NCBI GenBank assembly: GCA_933207985.1
Contig: OW240912.1
Location: forward strand, 360,606,305 to 360,670,304
Length of the DNA stretch: 64,000 nucleotides
Source: Pelobates cultripes
Lineage: Eukaryota > Chordata > Amphibia > Anura > Pelobatidae
Reading direction: 5' to 3'
Shown: in pieces, positions 1-12,492 of the stretch
Numbering within the stretch: position 1 is the first letter of the stretch
How the letters are laid out: each line of letters starts with the position of its first letter
Notes under the pieces: generated by a model
Told to the model about the DNA's origin: nothing
The model's input: only the letters and a program-made list of their open reading frames with translations
Database searches by the model: none
Position numbers and translations under genes: made by a program

Positions 1-1
1 G

Positions 2-883
2 TTTGCACCAAGTTATGCCAATCTTTTTATGGACAATTGGGAGTCTAAAGCAATCTGGGGAGATCACCCCTGGAAAGCAAACCTAGTATCCTATTTTAGA
101 TACATAGACGACTTGTTTTTTATCTGGAAAGGTCCTGAAACCTCACTTAAACTTTTTTTAAACCATCTAAACAACAACAATAGTGGCATCATTTTAACAT
201 CAGAACACAGCAAAGATTTAATAAATTTTTTAGACATCCAAATTTTTATCCAGGATGGGAATATTAACACTAGAACTTTTTTTAAAAAAGTGTGCACCAA
301 CACAGTCATTGACAGATCAAGCTGCCACTACCAACCATGGTTAGATGGGGTCCCTAAAGGTCAGTTCCTACGTCTTCGCAGGAACTGTTCCCTTAATACA
401 GATTTCGACGAACAAGCTAGAACACTAGAAGCTCAATTTATCAGTAAAAATTACCCAAAAGAAAAGCTAGAAGAATCCCTCAAAGCAGTGAAACAAAAAG
501 AAAGACTCGAGCTCTTAGAATATAATACGAATAAAAATAAAGACCCACCATCCATGCCGATCATCTTTAACTTTGACAATAAGAATTAAATTGTGAAAAA
601 AACTATTCAAAAACACTGGCACATTTTAAAACAAGACAAAATTTTAAAGACACTCGTCCCAGATAAACCCCATATCATTTTTAGAGGGGCCCCAAACCTA
701 AAGACAATGCTTACTAAAAATTATACAAAAAAAGCCAATACAAGCAATTCATCATTTTTATCAAATTCTAAAGGTTTTTTCAAATGCAACAGATGCATTG
801 TCTGCAGTCCAAAAACAGCACATCAAAGACAACACAATTCACCTCAAACAAAACAGGTATTACATACCCTATCAAAGATTTAA
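2..883 (+). pseudogene. Penelope-like element, reverse transcriptase C-terminal part (broken)
   Basis: The frame is open from the window edge and reads FAPSYANLFMDNW, then the RT catalytic box YIDD at about 101-112, followed by the LDIQIF region typical of Penelope-like (PLE) reverse transcriptases. A TAA at 587-589 interrupts the frame, which resumes without a shift to 883. That continued frame contains the Cys pair FKCNRCIVC of the linker before the GIY-YIG domain. The downstream endonuclease lies in another frame, so a frameshift must fall at about 800-840. The 5' part of the RT is outside the window. PLE RTs copy RNA at exposed 3' ends. This copy carries one nonsense codon and one frameshift and is dead. 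Family assignment rests on the RT plus GIY-YIG order. Confidence 0.88.
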
Positions 884-1221
884 TATGTTGCACTACTAAG
901 AATGTTGTATACCTATTGGAGTGCCCATGTGGCCTCCAGTATGTGGGTATGACCACACGATGCTTAAAAATAAGGTTAGCAGAACATTGTAGAAATATTA
1001 TCAAAGGCTACCTTAATCACTCTGTTTCAAAGCATTTTATTCAACACAACAAAGACCCTAAATTTTTAAAATATACTGGGATCCAAAGATGTAAATTACC
1101 CTGGAGGGGAGGTGACCTCAAAAAATTACTGGGACAAAAAGAAATGCACTGGGTGTTCCTTTTAAAAACCCTTACCCCCGAAGGTCTTAATGTAGAGTTC
1201 GACCTGTTGAATTTTTTATAA
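784..1221 (+). pseudogene. Penelope-like element, GIY-YIG endonuclease domain
   Basis: This stretch reads VVYLLECPCGLQYVGMTTR, the GIY (VVYLLEC) and YIG (QYVG) halves of a GIY-YIG nuclease preceded by a CC pair. It then has the Arg-bearing helix RCLKIRLAEH, and ends with TLTPEGLNVEFDLLNFL and a natural stop. That ending is usual for PLE polyproteins. The domain nicks the target site for retrotransposition. Its own frame is intact to the stop, but it is out of frame with the upstream RT/linker, so no full-length protein can be made from this copy. Confidence 0.88.
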
Positions 1222-1830
1222 TTTTTTTATAATTTTTTATAATTAATTTTTTATAATATATTTCTTATATTTTATTATCTTCTATAATTATTTTGTGCAT
1301 GAAGTACATATTTATATAATGTGACTTATATACATGACTGTTCTATTTAAATAATATGCAAGGTATTGTGAGCATAAAACCTTGTTTTTAATTTAAATTT
1401 TAGACTATCACATGTTTCCAATATAGGTATGTATTCACTGATACATATAAAGTTTAGCACTTTAAAAAAATAAATTAAAAAAAATGGCCACCGATCATTT
1501 GACTGTTGTATCTAAATATAATATGTAATGTATTGTGAGTATAAAACCTTGTTTTTAATTTTAAACTATCACATGTTTCACATATAGGTATGTACTCACT
1601 TACACATATAAAATTTAGCACTTTTGAGAAAAAAAAAAAATTATGACATCATTTTGGCGCCATTTTCTAATATGTTCACTGCCTATATAAACCTGTATGT
1701 AACAGGATGTACTTTCTGATCTCCACTTGATAAAGCCTAAGGGCGAAACGCGTTGTGGTTTTTTAAACTATATTGTTTTAAATAAAGGTATTTTGGCCAC
1801 TTTCTTACTGTGAGTTAGCCATCTTACTTT
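1222..1830 (+). repeat. 3' noncoding end of the Penelope-like element, with two ~165-bp direct repeats
   Basis: This AT-rich tail directly follows the PLE stop. Two imperfect direct repeats lie at about 1358-1464 and 1525-1627. They share the phrases attgtgag.ataaaacc, actatcacatgttt and tataggtatgta.tcac. A TATATAA at about 1683-1690 and the motif gcgaaacgcgttg at about 1743-1755 follow. The TATA plus GAAACGC layout is what I know from frog PLE terminal repeats. The 3' boundary is approximate. Confidence 0.6.
1727..1750 (+). ncRNA. Hammerhead-ribozyme-like relic in the PLE end
   Basis: The order is TTGATAA, then a possible helix II (agCCtaaGGgc), then GAAACG. This resembles the PLE hammerhead core CUGANGA / stem II / GAAA, with C3 and G8 positions substituted (TTGATAA for CTGATGA). 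PLEs are known to carry hammerhead motifs in their terminal repeats. This copy should be catalytically dead because two core bases differ. The call rests on pattern and position only. Confidence 0.4.
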
Positions 1831-2870
1831 TTATTACTATTATTATTTTACTTTTTTACTACTACCATCCTTTTATCCGGCACCAGAAGTGTTTTTACTT
1901 TCCAGTGAGGATATTACTCCCAAGAATCCTAGGTGGGGATTATACCACTCAAGCTGTATTCATTGAACAGTTAGTCTGTTCAACTAAATGTGAGTAACCA
2001 CTTGGTTTTTTATCTTCTCACCTCTGGCATTTTATACTTTGAGCACCATTGTTGTTCCCGCTTTTATTTCCACATATGGTTCCCTAATCAAGAAAGAATA
2101 CTAAGACCTCACGTATCCCATAAGTGGGGATTATACCACTGTACGTTATCAACACTAGAGCTAAGTCCATAGCTCTTGAAAACGTGAGTAGGACCATATA
2201 CTCTTTTATTGCTTCTACCCCTTTCGGGACATACTATACCATCAGTTGTTATTTTCTCATTTCATATGATGTACAAAGACGCATCTACACCACTCTGAAG
2301 AATCCCCCACTACAAAAGACTGTATTCACCTCTACAAAGAAATACCTCGTTGTTTGATTCATCTACCAGTCAGACTATTTATTCTGGACTTCTATTTGCT
2401 TATTATCTATCATATATATTGCATTCTAGTCTGCCTATTCTGTGCTCTTTTAATTTATGTGGTTTATAGTGGTGCTGCCTTCCTTTCTTTTTTCTGTACC
2501 ATTAAAAAGTCTGGGCTGTGACAGTTCCCCTTTAATCTGTGATATATAGATTATGATGAATTAATCCAATGCCAACATACAGCGACTATATCAGTCAAAT
2601 GTTTTTCCTTGAAGTTCTGGTAAAGCAATGTGTTTTCATGGTTCATATCTAAAAGTCAGATTCTACTGGCTTTATTCTTCGACTGCTCTTTTCTTGTATG
2701 GAATTGAATTTATTTTTTCTTTTACAATACACTTTTTGCTTTTTGCAATATTTTCAACAAATCTTAGTTTATGTGTTTATATATGGGTATTTTACTCAGA
2801 AAGTATTTTAATTGTGGAATGATTCACTAAGATGAATCGATCAAATGTCATTTCCTTTTAGGTATATCTT
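1831..2870. other. No gene seen; repeat-derived spacer
   Basis: AT-rich spacer without coding structure. The phrase gtggggattataccact occurs twice, at about 1932-1948 and 2126-2142, which suggests repeat-derived DNA, possibly flanking PLE sequence. I see no exon, RNA gene or clear element boundary. Confidence 0.5.
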
Positions 2871-3565
2871 GGAGACCAAATAAAATACATAGTAACAAAA
2901 AGTTCCAACATACATTATGGAACAGTGTAAAAATAACCATAATTTAACTATAGACAAAAAGGTATATACAAACTAACAGGGCGCCACAATCACTAAATCA
3001 GTATATGTGAGGGGAAGAACCATATACATAAATGTATGAGAGATATCTGATATCTAGATAAAAATAGTAGTTTATTGATACAGAATTAATAAAATAACAG
3101 CACAATAATAAGTGCCCAAACATATAATAAACAGGAACCCATAGGTATAGCAGCTCACTAATACATAATGCTGAACTGGGCAATAAAGTGCAAATGCTAA
3201 AGTGCAAAGTACAGTGTTAAAGTGCAAATGCTCGAATACAAAGTACTAGTACCAAAAGTGCACCAAGCCAATGACACATATGCATACAGATAGCCCCCCC
3301 CCAAAAAAAAGTAGACAGTCAGCACACATAAACAATAATGCCGCTAATACCACAATGCAGGGTCCCAAATAGTACTCAATGCTCAATGCGTTTCGTCGTC
3401 AGACTTCCACAGGATAGTTCACTCATCATTTCCTGCATTTATATTTTGTGCAGTTTGACTTGCGCTGCCACAGCACTTCGCTATTGGCTGGGAGCCAGGG
3501 AACGTTTGATTGGCGCAGTTTTTGCGTGGGCAGTGGGGCTATATAAGCGGTGGTCTGTGAAGTAA
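2871..3565 (-). repeat. Penelope-like terminal remnant, reverse orientation
   Basis: Read on the minus strand this has the layout of the PLE end at 1680-1756: a TATATAGCCCC box (about 3538-3545), then GTGGAAGTCTGACGACGAAACGC (about 3388-3410), then an AT-rich stretch with repeated tgcaaatgct/aaagtgcaaag phrases at 3185-3240. No coding part is left. The CTGACGA and GAAAC boxes abut without a clear helix II. Assignment to PLE is by analogy. Confidence 0.45.
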
Positions 3566-4200
3566 ATCTAAAAAAAATAACCTCATAAATATAAAGGTTA
3601 TGCAGCTTCCCATCCTTCCACCCTTTCTGTAAATTTACTTTAATTGCGTTGTGGTCTTTATTTGGAATGTTGATTTGCCTGTCTGGATAAATGGGGGATA
3701 AAACTTTTATATGGTATTATATAGGCTATAAAAAGGCCGCAATGGTGGTGTATTCCCTAAGGTGTTAAATTCCAGGGATGTGTTACAAGTTATATGATTA
3801 GTCGTGTTGTAAATAAAATATTTGAAGTTAAGGATGTTTTTAAATTCCTTTCAGTAAAGACCTTTTTCCAAGCATTTGTGTCTGTGTTTATTTTATTAGT
3901 AATGTTTTAAGTTTCCTTTCCATAACACATAGAGCTGAAGGTTTCTAAACAAACATATATAATAATTTATATATTTAATCAATTTACAACTGAAGCTTTA
4001 ACTGTTCGTAAAATTTTAAAAATCTGACTGCAGATGAGAAACAAGTTGTTTCTAAGATCCGGATCTTATTTTATTTCTCAATCAGTAATTCAAGGAGCCA
4101 AGGATTACAAAAGTCAAACGATAAAGTAATATGTGAAGCAGGGTCTGGAAGGAGACAGAGCTTTCACAAAGAATATGAGCTTTTTGTGTGTTGCACTTCA
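3566..4200. other. Upstream spacer of keratin gene 1
   Basis: No reading frame, RNA gene or repeat boundary recognised. The stretch is AT-rich and runs into the keratin promoter. It could hold enhancer sequence, but I see no specific site. Confidence 0.4.
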
Positions 4201-4213
4201 GATATTATAGGTT

Positions 4214-4334
4214 TGAGTTAATCATATGAGCTCAGTGTTTAGATCGCTGGAAGGCATGCCAAGCCCATTATTGAGGTAAGATGACACATACGTAATCCTA
4301 TGACCAAACCCACTAACTGAGACAGATAAAAAGG
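4214..4334 (+). promoter_or_regulatory. Promoter of keratin gene 1 (block shared with gene 2)
   Basis: A TATA-like ATAAAAAGG at 4326-4334 lies 81 bp before the ATG, which is right for a 50-60 nt 5'UTR. Upstream are three short blocks also present, in the same order and similar spacing, before keratin gene 2: tgagttaatca (4214-4224), aggcatgcc (4252-4260) and tatgaccaaaccca (4299-4312). The aggCATGcc block resembles a p53/p63-family half site. That is inference, although p63 is a known activator of epidermal keratins. The sequence before the ATG (aacaggaccATG) is identical in both genes. Confidence 0.75.
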
Positions 4335-4414
4335 GGAATTGCACCACTAAGAATCTCACTCTGCATTGATTCTGCTCATCTTCAGCATCACATCATTCCA
4401 CAACTAACAGGACC

Positions 4415-6757
4415 ATGTCTGTGTATCGCCAAACAACATACTCTGTTGGAGGAAGCAAGAAAGGCTTCAGTGCCGCTTCTGCTGTTGCACCTGGGGCAAA
4501 CCGAAGCAACTTCAGCACACTCTCTGTCAGTCGTTCAGGCTGTGGAGGTGCAGGCTCTGGCCGCGTTAGCTTTGGTGGCTTTGGCAGCAGAAGTCTCCAG
4601 AATCAAGGAGGAAGCAATAGAATTTCCATCAGTTCACAGTCCCGTTATGGATATGGTTCAGGAGCTGGCAGTGGAGCAGGATATGGTGGAGGACTAGGAT
4701 CTGGATTTGGTGGAGGTCAAGGATTTGGATTTGGTGGTGGGCAAGGATTTGGTGGTGGTGCTGGTTTTCCAGTGTGCCCACCTGGAGGTATCCAAGAAGT
4801 TACTATTAATCAGAGTCTTTTAGCACCACTCAATCTGGCAATTGACCCAAACATTCAGAGAGTGAGAACAGAAGAAAGAGAGCAAATTAAGACCCTTAAC
4901 AACAAGTTTGCCTCCTTCATTGACAAGGTAAGCCAATTAATTAACCTTAGGTTTTTTTCACAATAAATCAAAGCTTTTTAAAAAATCCTTCTACATAGCC
5001 ATCATTTGTGGTTATTTGCTTTCAATTACAATACCTCATAGAGTAACATTTGCATACAAAACTAAGTTTTCTTTTTTTCTTTTTGCTGTTGCTTTACAGG
5101 TCCGGTTCTTAGAACAACAGAACAAAGTACTGGAAACAAAATGGAGTCTTTTGCAAGAGCAGGGTGTGAAAACAGTAAAGAACAACATGGAACCTCTATT
5201 TGAATCTTACATTACTGCCTTGCGGAGACAACTAGACAGGCTAATAAATGATAAATCTCATTTAGATTCAGAACTCAGACACATGCAGGATACTGTAGAG
5301 GAATTCAAGAACAAGTAAGTGGATACATTAGCTTCCTATCATGTCATGTATGTGCTATTTACAACATCAATAAACATTGATTTACATAGGAAAGATCTGT
5401 ATGAAGATGAAAACAGTGCAGACCCAATTCTGATGAAGGCAAACGTAAAAGCTTTTATGGGGGGAAACATTTTCAAGCACATTTTACGTACCAGCCAGTA
5501 CATTCACAAAATGGTATTATGCCATCAGGAGAATAATAACTTATTTTTAGAATTGTAGTAGATTTTGAATTAATCATCTGGAAGTGGAGGCGGCATTTGC
5601 GATATTTAAGACAGGAAAAGTTCTTTAAAAATGTTTTTTTTTTCTATTAAGGAATCACATTTCAGAAAATAAAAGTGAGATGATATATATCAAAACAACA
5701 CAGAAACATTAGTCATAGTGAATTATTACAAGTCAGTGTGTGATACACATTTTCATTCAACAATGAAGAGTAAGAAAAGGGAGGATATAAACACAAGGGA
5801 TAGTGGATTTAGGCAAAGGTGGTCTATTAAGAAGGATTTGATGCATATAAAAAGTGGTCATTTGGCATTCAGAGTTTTGCATAAGATAATTTATGCCATC
5901 TGCCAGTTAGCAACTAATGTAAATGAATAATTATTAACAAGAATTTAACATTGGTATTCACTGTTTTAAATAAGTGTGAAGTAAAACTAACATGGATCAA
6001 ATGTACAAATGTACTGGGTGATTATATCTCTGACACAAGTATAACCACTACTTGCATAAAAATAAATACTGTTATTTCTATCTGGTCTAGACTTGTATTT
6101 GAGACTGTATATTAGGCAATTTCTTGCATGTCAGAACGCTGGCATATTTTATATGGTCATAAAGCTTTCTGTAGAAATTTCCTCATCCCCTGTATAGATG
6201 GCATTTCATGAAAAAAAAAAGGATATATTGGTTGAAATGTTGCTAGGAATAAAGGTTATTTGATTTATAGTGTTTTTGTTAAGCAATGTGTCCTATTCTG
6301 CTGTATAGCTTTTAACACAAGGTTGATGATATAATACTTTTTTATGTAGATCAACTTAAAATTATTTCCTGTGTGACAGGTATGAAGAAGAAATTAACAA
6401 GCGCACAGGAGCAGAGAATGAATTTGTTGTGCTTAAAAAGGTGAGGTCCTTCTCAGTTCTACTTGGCTCTTGTACTCTACAAAGACCGAACTTTACGTAA
6501 CATAACGCACACCTGTGTTTTTACTATCTTTAGGATGTTGATGCTGCATACATGAACAAGGTAGAGCTAGAGAGTAAGGTGGATTCTCTGACAGATGAGA
6601 TCAACTTCCTGAGAACTCTCTATCGCATGGTAAAAACATAATTTCTTTAGTCAATCAAAACTTATTAATCTACCTTAGGCACTAAATCCAGGGTGCCATC
6701 TGCTTTTCAGAATGTTGCTAAAATCTTATCTTTTTTACTTGTTTTAGATTATCCATG

Positions 6758-6793
<36 letters not shown>

Positions 6794-9357
6794 GTCTGTC
6801 TGTCTGTGTGTCTGCCTGTCTGACATGTATGTTTATATATATATATATGTATTTTAACTCCCATGTATTCAACCTCTGACACAATGAGAGATCACACCAT
6901 GCCCAACTGTATACTCATATTTGGAAACAACTACTTCAATGAGGTCTACTTTTACATTATGAAATGGCAGCCCTATAAGACAACAAAGGAAAGAGAGTAT
7001 GACAATGTTATCAAAAATACTTAAAAATCTTGACATAATTTGTTGCTCAGTTTCTTAACAGCATAAGCATGGAGGGTGCAGAAAAAATGCTTTTTTTTTC
7101 TTAATACATATTTACCATAGTCCTTATAATGCCATTTTTTATTGCAACAACATGGGTGGGGTAAATTAGTAAAGGGAAGTGCCTGGTACTTGATTGTACT
7201 CTACAAACATTCTTGTAGTGCTAAAACAAAATAGAAAACAAATATAGGTGTGCTGTGTCTTTAAGACTAACATGAAATTACAAAATAGTGTAAAACACAC
7301 TTATTAATTTTAAAACCATCAAGGATTATATAGATCACTAAAGTGATCTTGTGCAAAACCTGTTATGGTTCCAATATTGTGCCAAAGTCCTTATGGTAGA
7401 AAATGAAACACTTACAATCCATAGGTAGTTTAGAACTGTGGGCACATATTTATCCTCCACTTCAGCTAAAAAAACAAACAAACAAAGAAAACAGAGAAAG
7501 AAACATAGTGTAAATCAGTATATAAAAACAGTGAATATTGAAATACTATGATAGAACACGCACAAACACAGAGAAGATGAGCCTGCTCTGACTGATCAGC
7601 TTGACTAGATCCCTTAACAAAATGCTTACACTACTAATAGTTTCAGGGAGTTACAATTTGTCATTTTATAATTTTTTACTAAACCTCTGTTACAAAAGAT
7701 TGTGCATGCATTTCATGTTTACACGAGAAATGTTGTCTTTTGTTTAGGAGCTTGAACAGATGCAGGCACAGATCACTGATACTTCAGTTGTTCTGTCTAT
7801 GGACAACAACAGGTCACTAGACCTGAACAGTATCATCGCTGAGGTGAAGGCTCAGTATGAAGACATTGCCAACAGAAGTCGGGCAGAAGCAGAATCCTGG
7901 TATCAATCAAAAGTAAGTCTGCATGGTTCTAATGATATCTAAACAACCCTTCCTCAGGAATTTCAGAATTCTAAGCCTTAAAACAAAAATATCTCCTTAA
8001 TATATGAACGCAAGAGAGAATTTGAAAAATTAGATATTTACATCTAAATTTATACCAGCATGCAAAAAAATATATAAGCAAATGTCACAAAATGTTGAAC
8101 TTGTTAGTTATATGTAGCATACATGTTGGAAAAATATTTTTTGTGTTTGTATTTTTAGTATGAAGAGCTACAGGTTTCGGCTGGAAGACATGGTGATGAT
8201 CTTAGAAGCACAAAGGCTGAAATCTCAGAGCTAAACAGAATGATTAACAGACTGCGCTCTGAAATTGACAATGTGAAAAAACAAGTAGGTTTCACAGTTC
8301 TTCAGACTCTAATAATAAAGTGTCAGACAGGAATTGCCTCAAGCAAAGAACGAATTACACATTGGTGTAATTGTCTTAGAATTCCACCTATCACTGAGAA
8401 ACTTATCTCTGCCAATAAATTTGTATTAATTGGTTTAGCAATGGACTGTTCATTTGTAATGACGTTATTGCAATAGAATGCTTTAAATGTAATTTCAAGA
8501 AGACCTTAAAAGGATTAAGGCAACTTTGGATCTTTCTGTCCAATATATTTCAATGATGGTTAGAGATGTGTCAAGTTACTTGATGTATATTTTATCTAAC
8601 TTTAACACATTACTTTTATATCCAGTGTGCCAAATTGCAGAGTGCTATTGCCGAAGCAGAAGAACGTGGAGAACTTGCAATAAAGGATGCCAAGCAAAAG
8701 TTGAATGAGTTGGAAGAAGCTCTACAGAAAGCCAAACAGGACATGGCTCGCCAATTGAGAGAGTATCAGGAGCTGATGAATGTAAAACTTGCTCTTGATA
8801 TTGAGATTGCCACCTACAGAAAATTGCTAGAAGGAGAAGAATGCAGGTAAGTTATCTCTTCTTTAAACGATATTCAATTTGGTAGTCATCATCCTTATTT
8901 ACATGAGACATAAGGACCATACTCAAAATCAACACCTCTCTTCCATATACACAGGTTGGCAGGAGAAGGTGTGGGACCAGTAAACATCTGTAAGTTACCT
9001 CTCCCTATATTTTAAATTAAATTCTATAAAACTCTTTTTTCATTCTATAAAAACTTCATAAGAGCTAAACCATTTTTTTTTGTTTCTTCTTATTTAACAG
9101 CTGTTGTGAGCTCAAGCTATGGCAACAGCAGTGGATCTTCTCATGGGTATGGAGGTGGAAGTGGTTTCGGAGGTGGAAGTGGATTTGGAGGTGGTTCCGG
9201 AATTGGATATGGTTCTGGTTCTGGACAAGGGATTGGCGGAGGATACAGCACAGGGGGTGGAAGCTTCAGCTCAAACAGTGGAAAATATGGATCTGGGGGT
9301 GGCAGCTCAAGTGTAAAAATTGTATCAAAAACCTCTACAAGTTCCAGGAGGTATTAA
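4415..9357 (+). CDS. Type II keratin, gene 1 (epidermal type, 562 aa, nine exons)
   Basis: Intermediate-filament subunit that pairs with a type I keratin to build cytoplasmic 10-nm filaments. Exons: 4415-4927, 5100-5314, 6380-6440, 6534-6629, 7748-7912, 8159-8284, 8626-8846, 8955-8989, 9101-9357. All introns are GT-AG. Exons 2-8 measure 215, 61, 96, 165, 126, 221 and 35 nt, the standard type II keratin pattern, and the frame is open throughout (1689 nt). The Gly/Ser-rich head (about residues 1-148) starts [13 protein letters not shown]. The rod opens with the helix initiation motif [19 protein letters not shown] across exons 1-2. It closes with [18 protein letters not shown] in exon 7. The tail (about 467-562) is [13 protein letters not shown] and ends SSRRY. 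The start is the first ATG after the TATA box. About four cysteines. Closest relative here is gene 2; K5/K6/K75-like, exact orthology not decided. Confidence 0.96.
6757..6830. repeat. Tetranucleotide microsatellite (CTAT)n/(CTGT)n in intron 4 of keratin gene 1
   Basis: A run of about ten CTAT units is followed by CTGT units and a short TA run to about 6850. The rest of intron 4 (6630-7747) has no recognised element. Confidence 0.9.
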
Positions 9358-9774
9358 AGTTCCAAACCAATTGTTGTGTGAGTAACAGGTGTACCAAACC
9401 CATTGGCAACATTAAAGATATAATCATGTGGTTTTAAAAACAAAACCAATGTGCTTTATTTTAAGAAGTTACATTGTTGAAGTTAGCTAGGCGAACTCAT
9501 GTTTTTTGTATATTACTAACAGCTCTAGAATGTCAAATGGTTCAAGAGAACCTTGATATTTGCCACTCTAGAAATAACCGCAGCATTACTATGTCAGATA
9601 TGTAATCTGATGCAGCCAACATAATGCTTATTGAAAAATATATCATGTGTTTTTTGTTTTTTTTGTGTTTGGCACATGGGCTAAATTGTTTTCTGTTTCT
9701 ATAAAAGAAGATTCAATTTAGCTGTTGCTTAATTGTTTTTTTTTCTATCAAACATCTCTCTTATCTTATTCATC

Positions 9775-9780
9775 AATAAA
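9775..9780 (+). promoter_or_regulatory. Poly(A) signal AATAAA of keratin gene 1
   Basis: First canonical AATAAA downstream of the stop, giving a 3'UTR of about 440 nt with cleavage expected near 9795-9805. The sequence just after it (attatgctgttgcc, then T/G-rich) fits a downstream element. Confidence 0.75.
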
Positions 9781-9800
9781 CTGCAATCATTCTCAAATTA

Positions 9801-10965
9801 TGCTGTTGCCTTCTCGCATTATTTTAACACAGAGCTTACTAATTAAACTGCAGTAGGTGATCATACTCACAGCGAGAACATGTTCCTGCAACAAAATATC
9901 CTAAACATGCTTTTTACGAGAGCTATAGTGTAGTATATCTCAATATACTCTGCTCTGCATTATGCCAGGTGTGAGCACAGACAGAGTCACACTAAATCTA
10001 TTTTGCACTCTTCATTCATTCATACATTATATCTTCCACTTTTAAACATCGACAGCAAATGTGAATGTCCAGAATCCTAGCTTAACTTTTGGCTTTTCAT
10101 GAGAGTATCAGGTCTGGTCCAAGGTGGCTGGAAGTCATCGGTAGAACCTGGTGACCAGTCCATCAACCAATAACCAATGGTGGTAGAAGCATTCTGCATG
10201 CCAAGTGAAAAGAGAGCCTATTTCAAACCAAGTAAAGAAATACAGGCTAATCCAAAGGCCATCATAACTAATTCCTGTAAATAAAGAAGAACATAAAGTG
10301 TGTCAGGCGCTTCAAAAATGATGCCTATGTGCTCAAAACAAGTGTCAAAATTATATATAAATAGGTGCTTCCCCAACACTCAAAAAAGTATATAATCAAA
10401 CACAAGCAATATATATAGCAGTTGAAAAAATACTTGTGTCACAGTGAGAAAATCTAATATACAAATGTATATCACAAATTAGTATAAGATGCCTAAAATA
10501 AAACAAAGAAACACAAAGACATAGTGTGAACTGTAAAAACATATATGGCTGAAGGGTAGGATTGAAATGTTACCCAAATGACCAAAGCCATACCAGGCTC
10601 TGCAATAGAGGATCAGTAGTGCCACTTATGGCTGCAGCATCCAGTTTTCCAAAGTCAGGATAAAGGACATCAAATAGTTCCACTACATGTATATTTATTG
10701 ATAGAAAATAAACACAAGACAAATAACAAAACATGTAAAGAAGAAATCACTGGGTACTATAAAAGAGTGGTAGTGGGAGTATCAGAAACAATATAATCCA
10801 AAATAGGTACCACTCACTACTTTCCAGTAGCCCAGGATTAAAAGTACAGGTAAGTCTGTAATAAAGTCTGTATAAAAAAGCAGCAAACAATTAACACTTA
10901 ATGGGAGATTGCAAACTTCCAACATGGAAATTATGCCCTACATGAAGACAGACAGACAGACAGAC

Positions 10966-11016
<51 letters not shown>

Positions 11017-11616
11017 CAGATCGATCATTAACCTTATTGTTAAAGCTTAGTCTTACTATGGGAGTTAAATACCATGGTAAAAAAAACAGTAAGAAAAAAT
11101 ACTTTTTTTTCCTTCCAACAGCTAAATCTCCCCTGCACTGGTAACACTTTGAATATATTCACTAGATATAGTAAGATGTGGTGAGTTGACAATCACCGTG
11201 TGAATTTTAAAACAAAAAAAGCAATTTGGTAAATACTTCAAATTTAGCATACTTGGGGGTTTGTAATCCAACCAAAATTAGGACATGCTACATGAGCAAG
11301 GAAGTAAGAAGCTTATTGATAAATAGCACACCTTAAATACGTTTTGGCTTACCAATCCTTAATCATTATTGTTATTGTATATCGTCTTTTTAGCCACTAA
11401 TTATATTACTGTCTGGGCTAATGTATAAATTAAGATTACATGCAGCCATTTAACATAAAAATTTAAAGTTATTTAAATTATCATATAGTCTGATTAAAAG
11501 TTAAATGAGAGTTCATAATTTGGTTTTCCTTTAAAAAATACCCACATTACAACTTTTATCTCCAAATGCACAAATAAACAATAATAAACAAGAGTTTAAG
11601 GACGACTAAAGTAACC
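9801..11616. other. Spacer downstream of keratin gene 1, no gene seen
   Basis: AT-rich, probably old repeat DNA, with no coding frame. The only clear feature is the GACA/GATA microsatellite at 10949-11026. The part around 10310-10560 resembles noncoding ends of PLE-type repeats in base composition, but I cannot assign it. Confidence 0.45.
10949..11026. repeat. Microsatellite (GACA)n(GATA)n
   Basis: Five GACA units followed by more than a dozen GATA units, ending in GACAGATCGATC. A pure tetranucleotide run, likely polymorphic in length. Confidence 0.92.
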
Positions 11617-12492
11617 CAGAGTACTTCATTTCAATTAAGTGGTTTGGGATTGGGTTATGATGTCGCTGGGGGAGGATTAGGTGGAAACACTGAGTGAGTT
11701 GCACCACTGGAGAAAATTTAAGTAAAACACGTTGTTTTCATGTTTTTCCCGAAAAGGGGTGGGTGGGATTGAACCAGGATACTATAGTGGTAGGAATACA
11801 GATCAGTATACACTAGTGATGTCGCGAACCCGAAATTTTCGGTTCGCGAATGGCGAACGCGAACTTCCGCAAATGGTCGCGAACCGGCGAACCGGGCGAA
11901 CCGCCATAGACTTCAATGGGCAGGCGATTTTAAAACACACAGGGACTCTTTCTGGCCACAATAGTGATGGAAAAGTTGTTTCAAGGGGACTGTGGCATGC
12001 CGGAGGGGGATCCATGGCAAAACTCCCATGGAAAATTACACAGTTGATGCAGATTCTGGTCTTAATCCATAAAGGGCAGAAATCACCTAACATTCCTAAA
12101 TCACAATGGATATGGATTGACACCTGACATATGACATATTGACACCTTGACATATGGATTGACACCTGTCCTCAGAGCCCCTGATACATACTGACACAGA
12201 GCAGAATAGGGACTGTTCCTCCTACATAGGGTCACTTGGCAGATATGGATTGACACCTGTCCTCAGAGTACTTCATTTCAATTAAGTGGTTTGGGATTGG
12301 GTTATGATGTCGCTGGGGGAGGATTAGGTGGAAACACTGAGTGAGTTGCACCACTGGAGAAAATTTAAGTAAAACACGTTGTTTTCATGTTTTTCCCGAA
12401 AAGGGGTGGGTGGGATTGAACCAGGATACTATAGTGGTAGGAATACAGATCAGTATACACTAGTGATGTCGCGAACCCGAAATTTTCGGTTC
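11617..12492. repeat. Direct duplication, 647-bp period, second copy cut by the assembly gap
   Basis: Positions 11617-11845 recur at 12264-12492 with no difference that I can see by eye; the offset is 647. Each copy holds flanking DNA, the gtatacac target duplication and the first bases of the hAT left end. The second copy runs straight into the N run. This may be an assembly or haplotype duplication at a gap edge, or a true tandem duplication. Confidence 0.85.

Noticed and set aside
6757..6830. CRISPR-like or regulatory repeat array
   Set aside because: A simple tetranucleotide microsatellite with no spacers, in a vertebrate intron.
11803..12165. 120-131-aa frames on both strands around the hAT left end
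   Set aside because: Overlapping frames on opposite strands with no domain; they read through the transposon terminus and its duplication.
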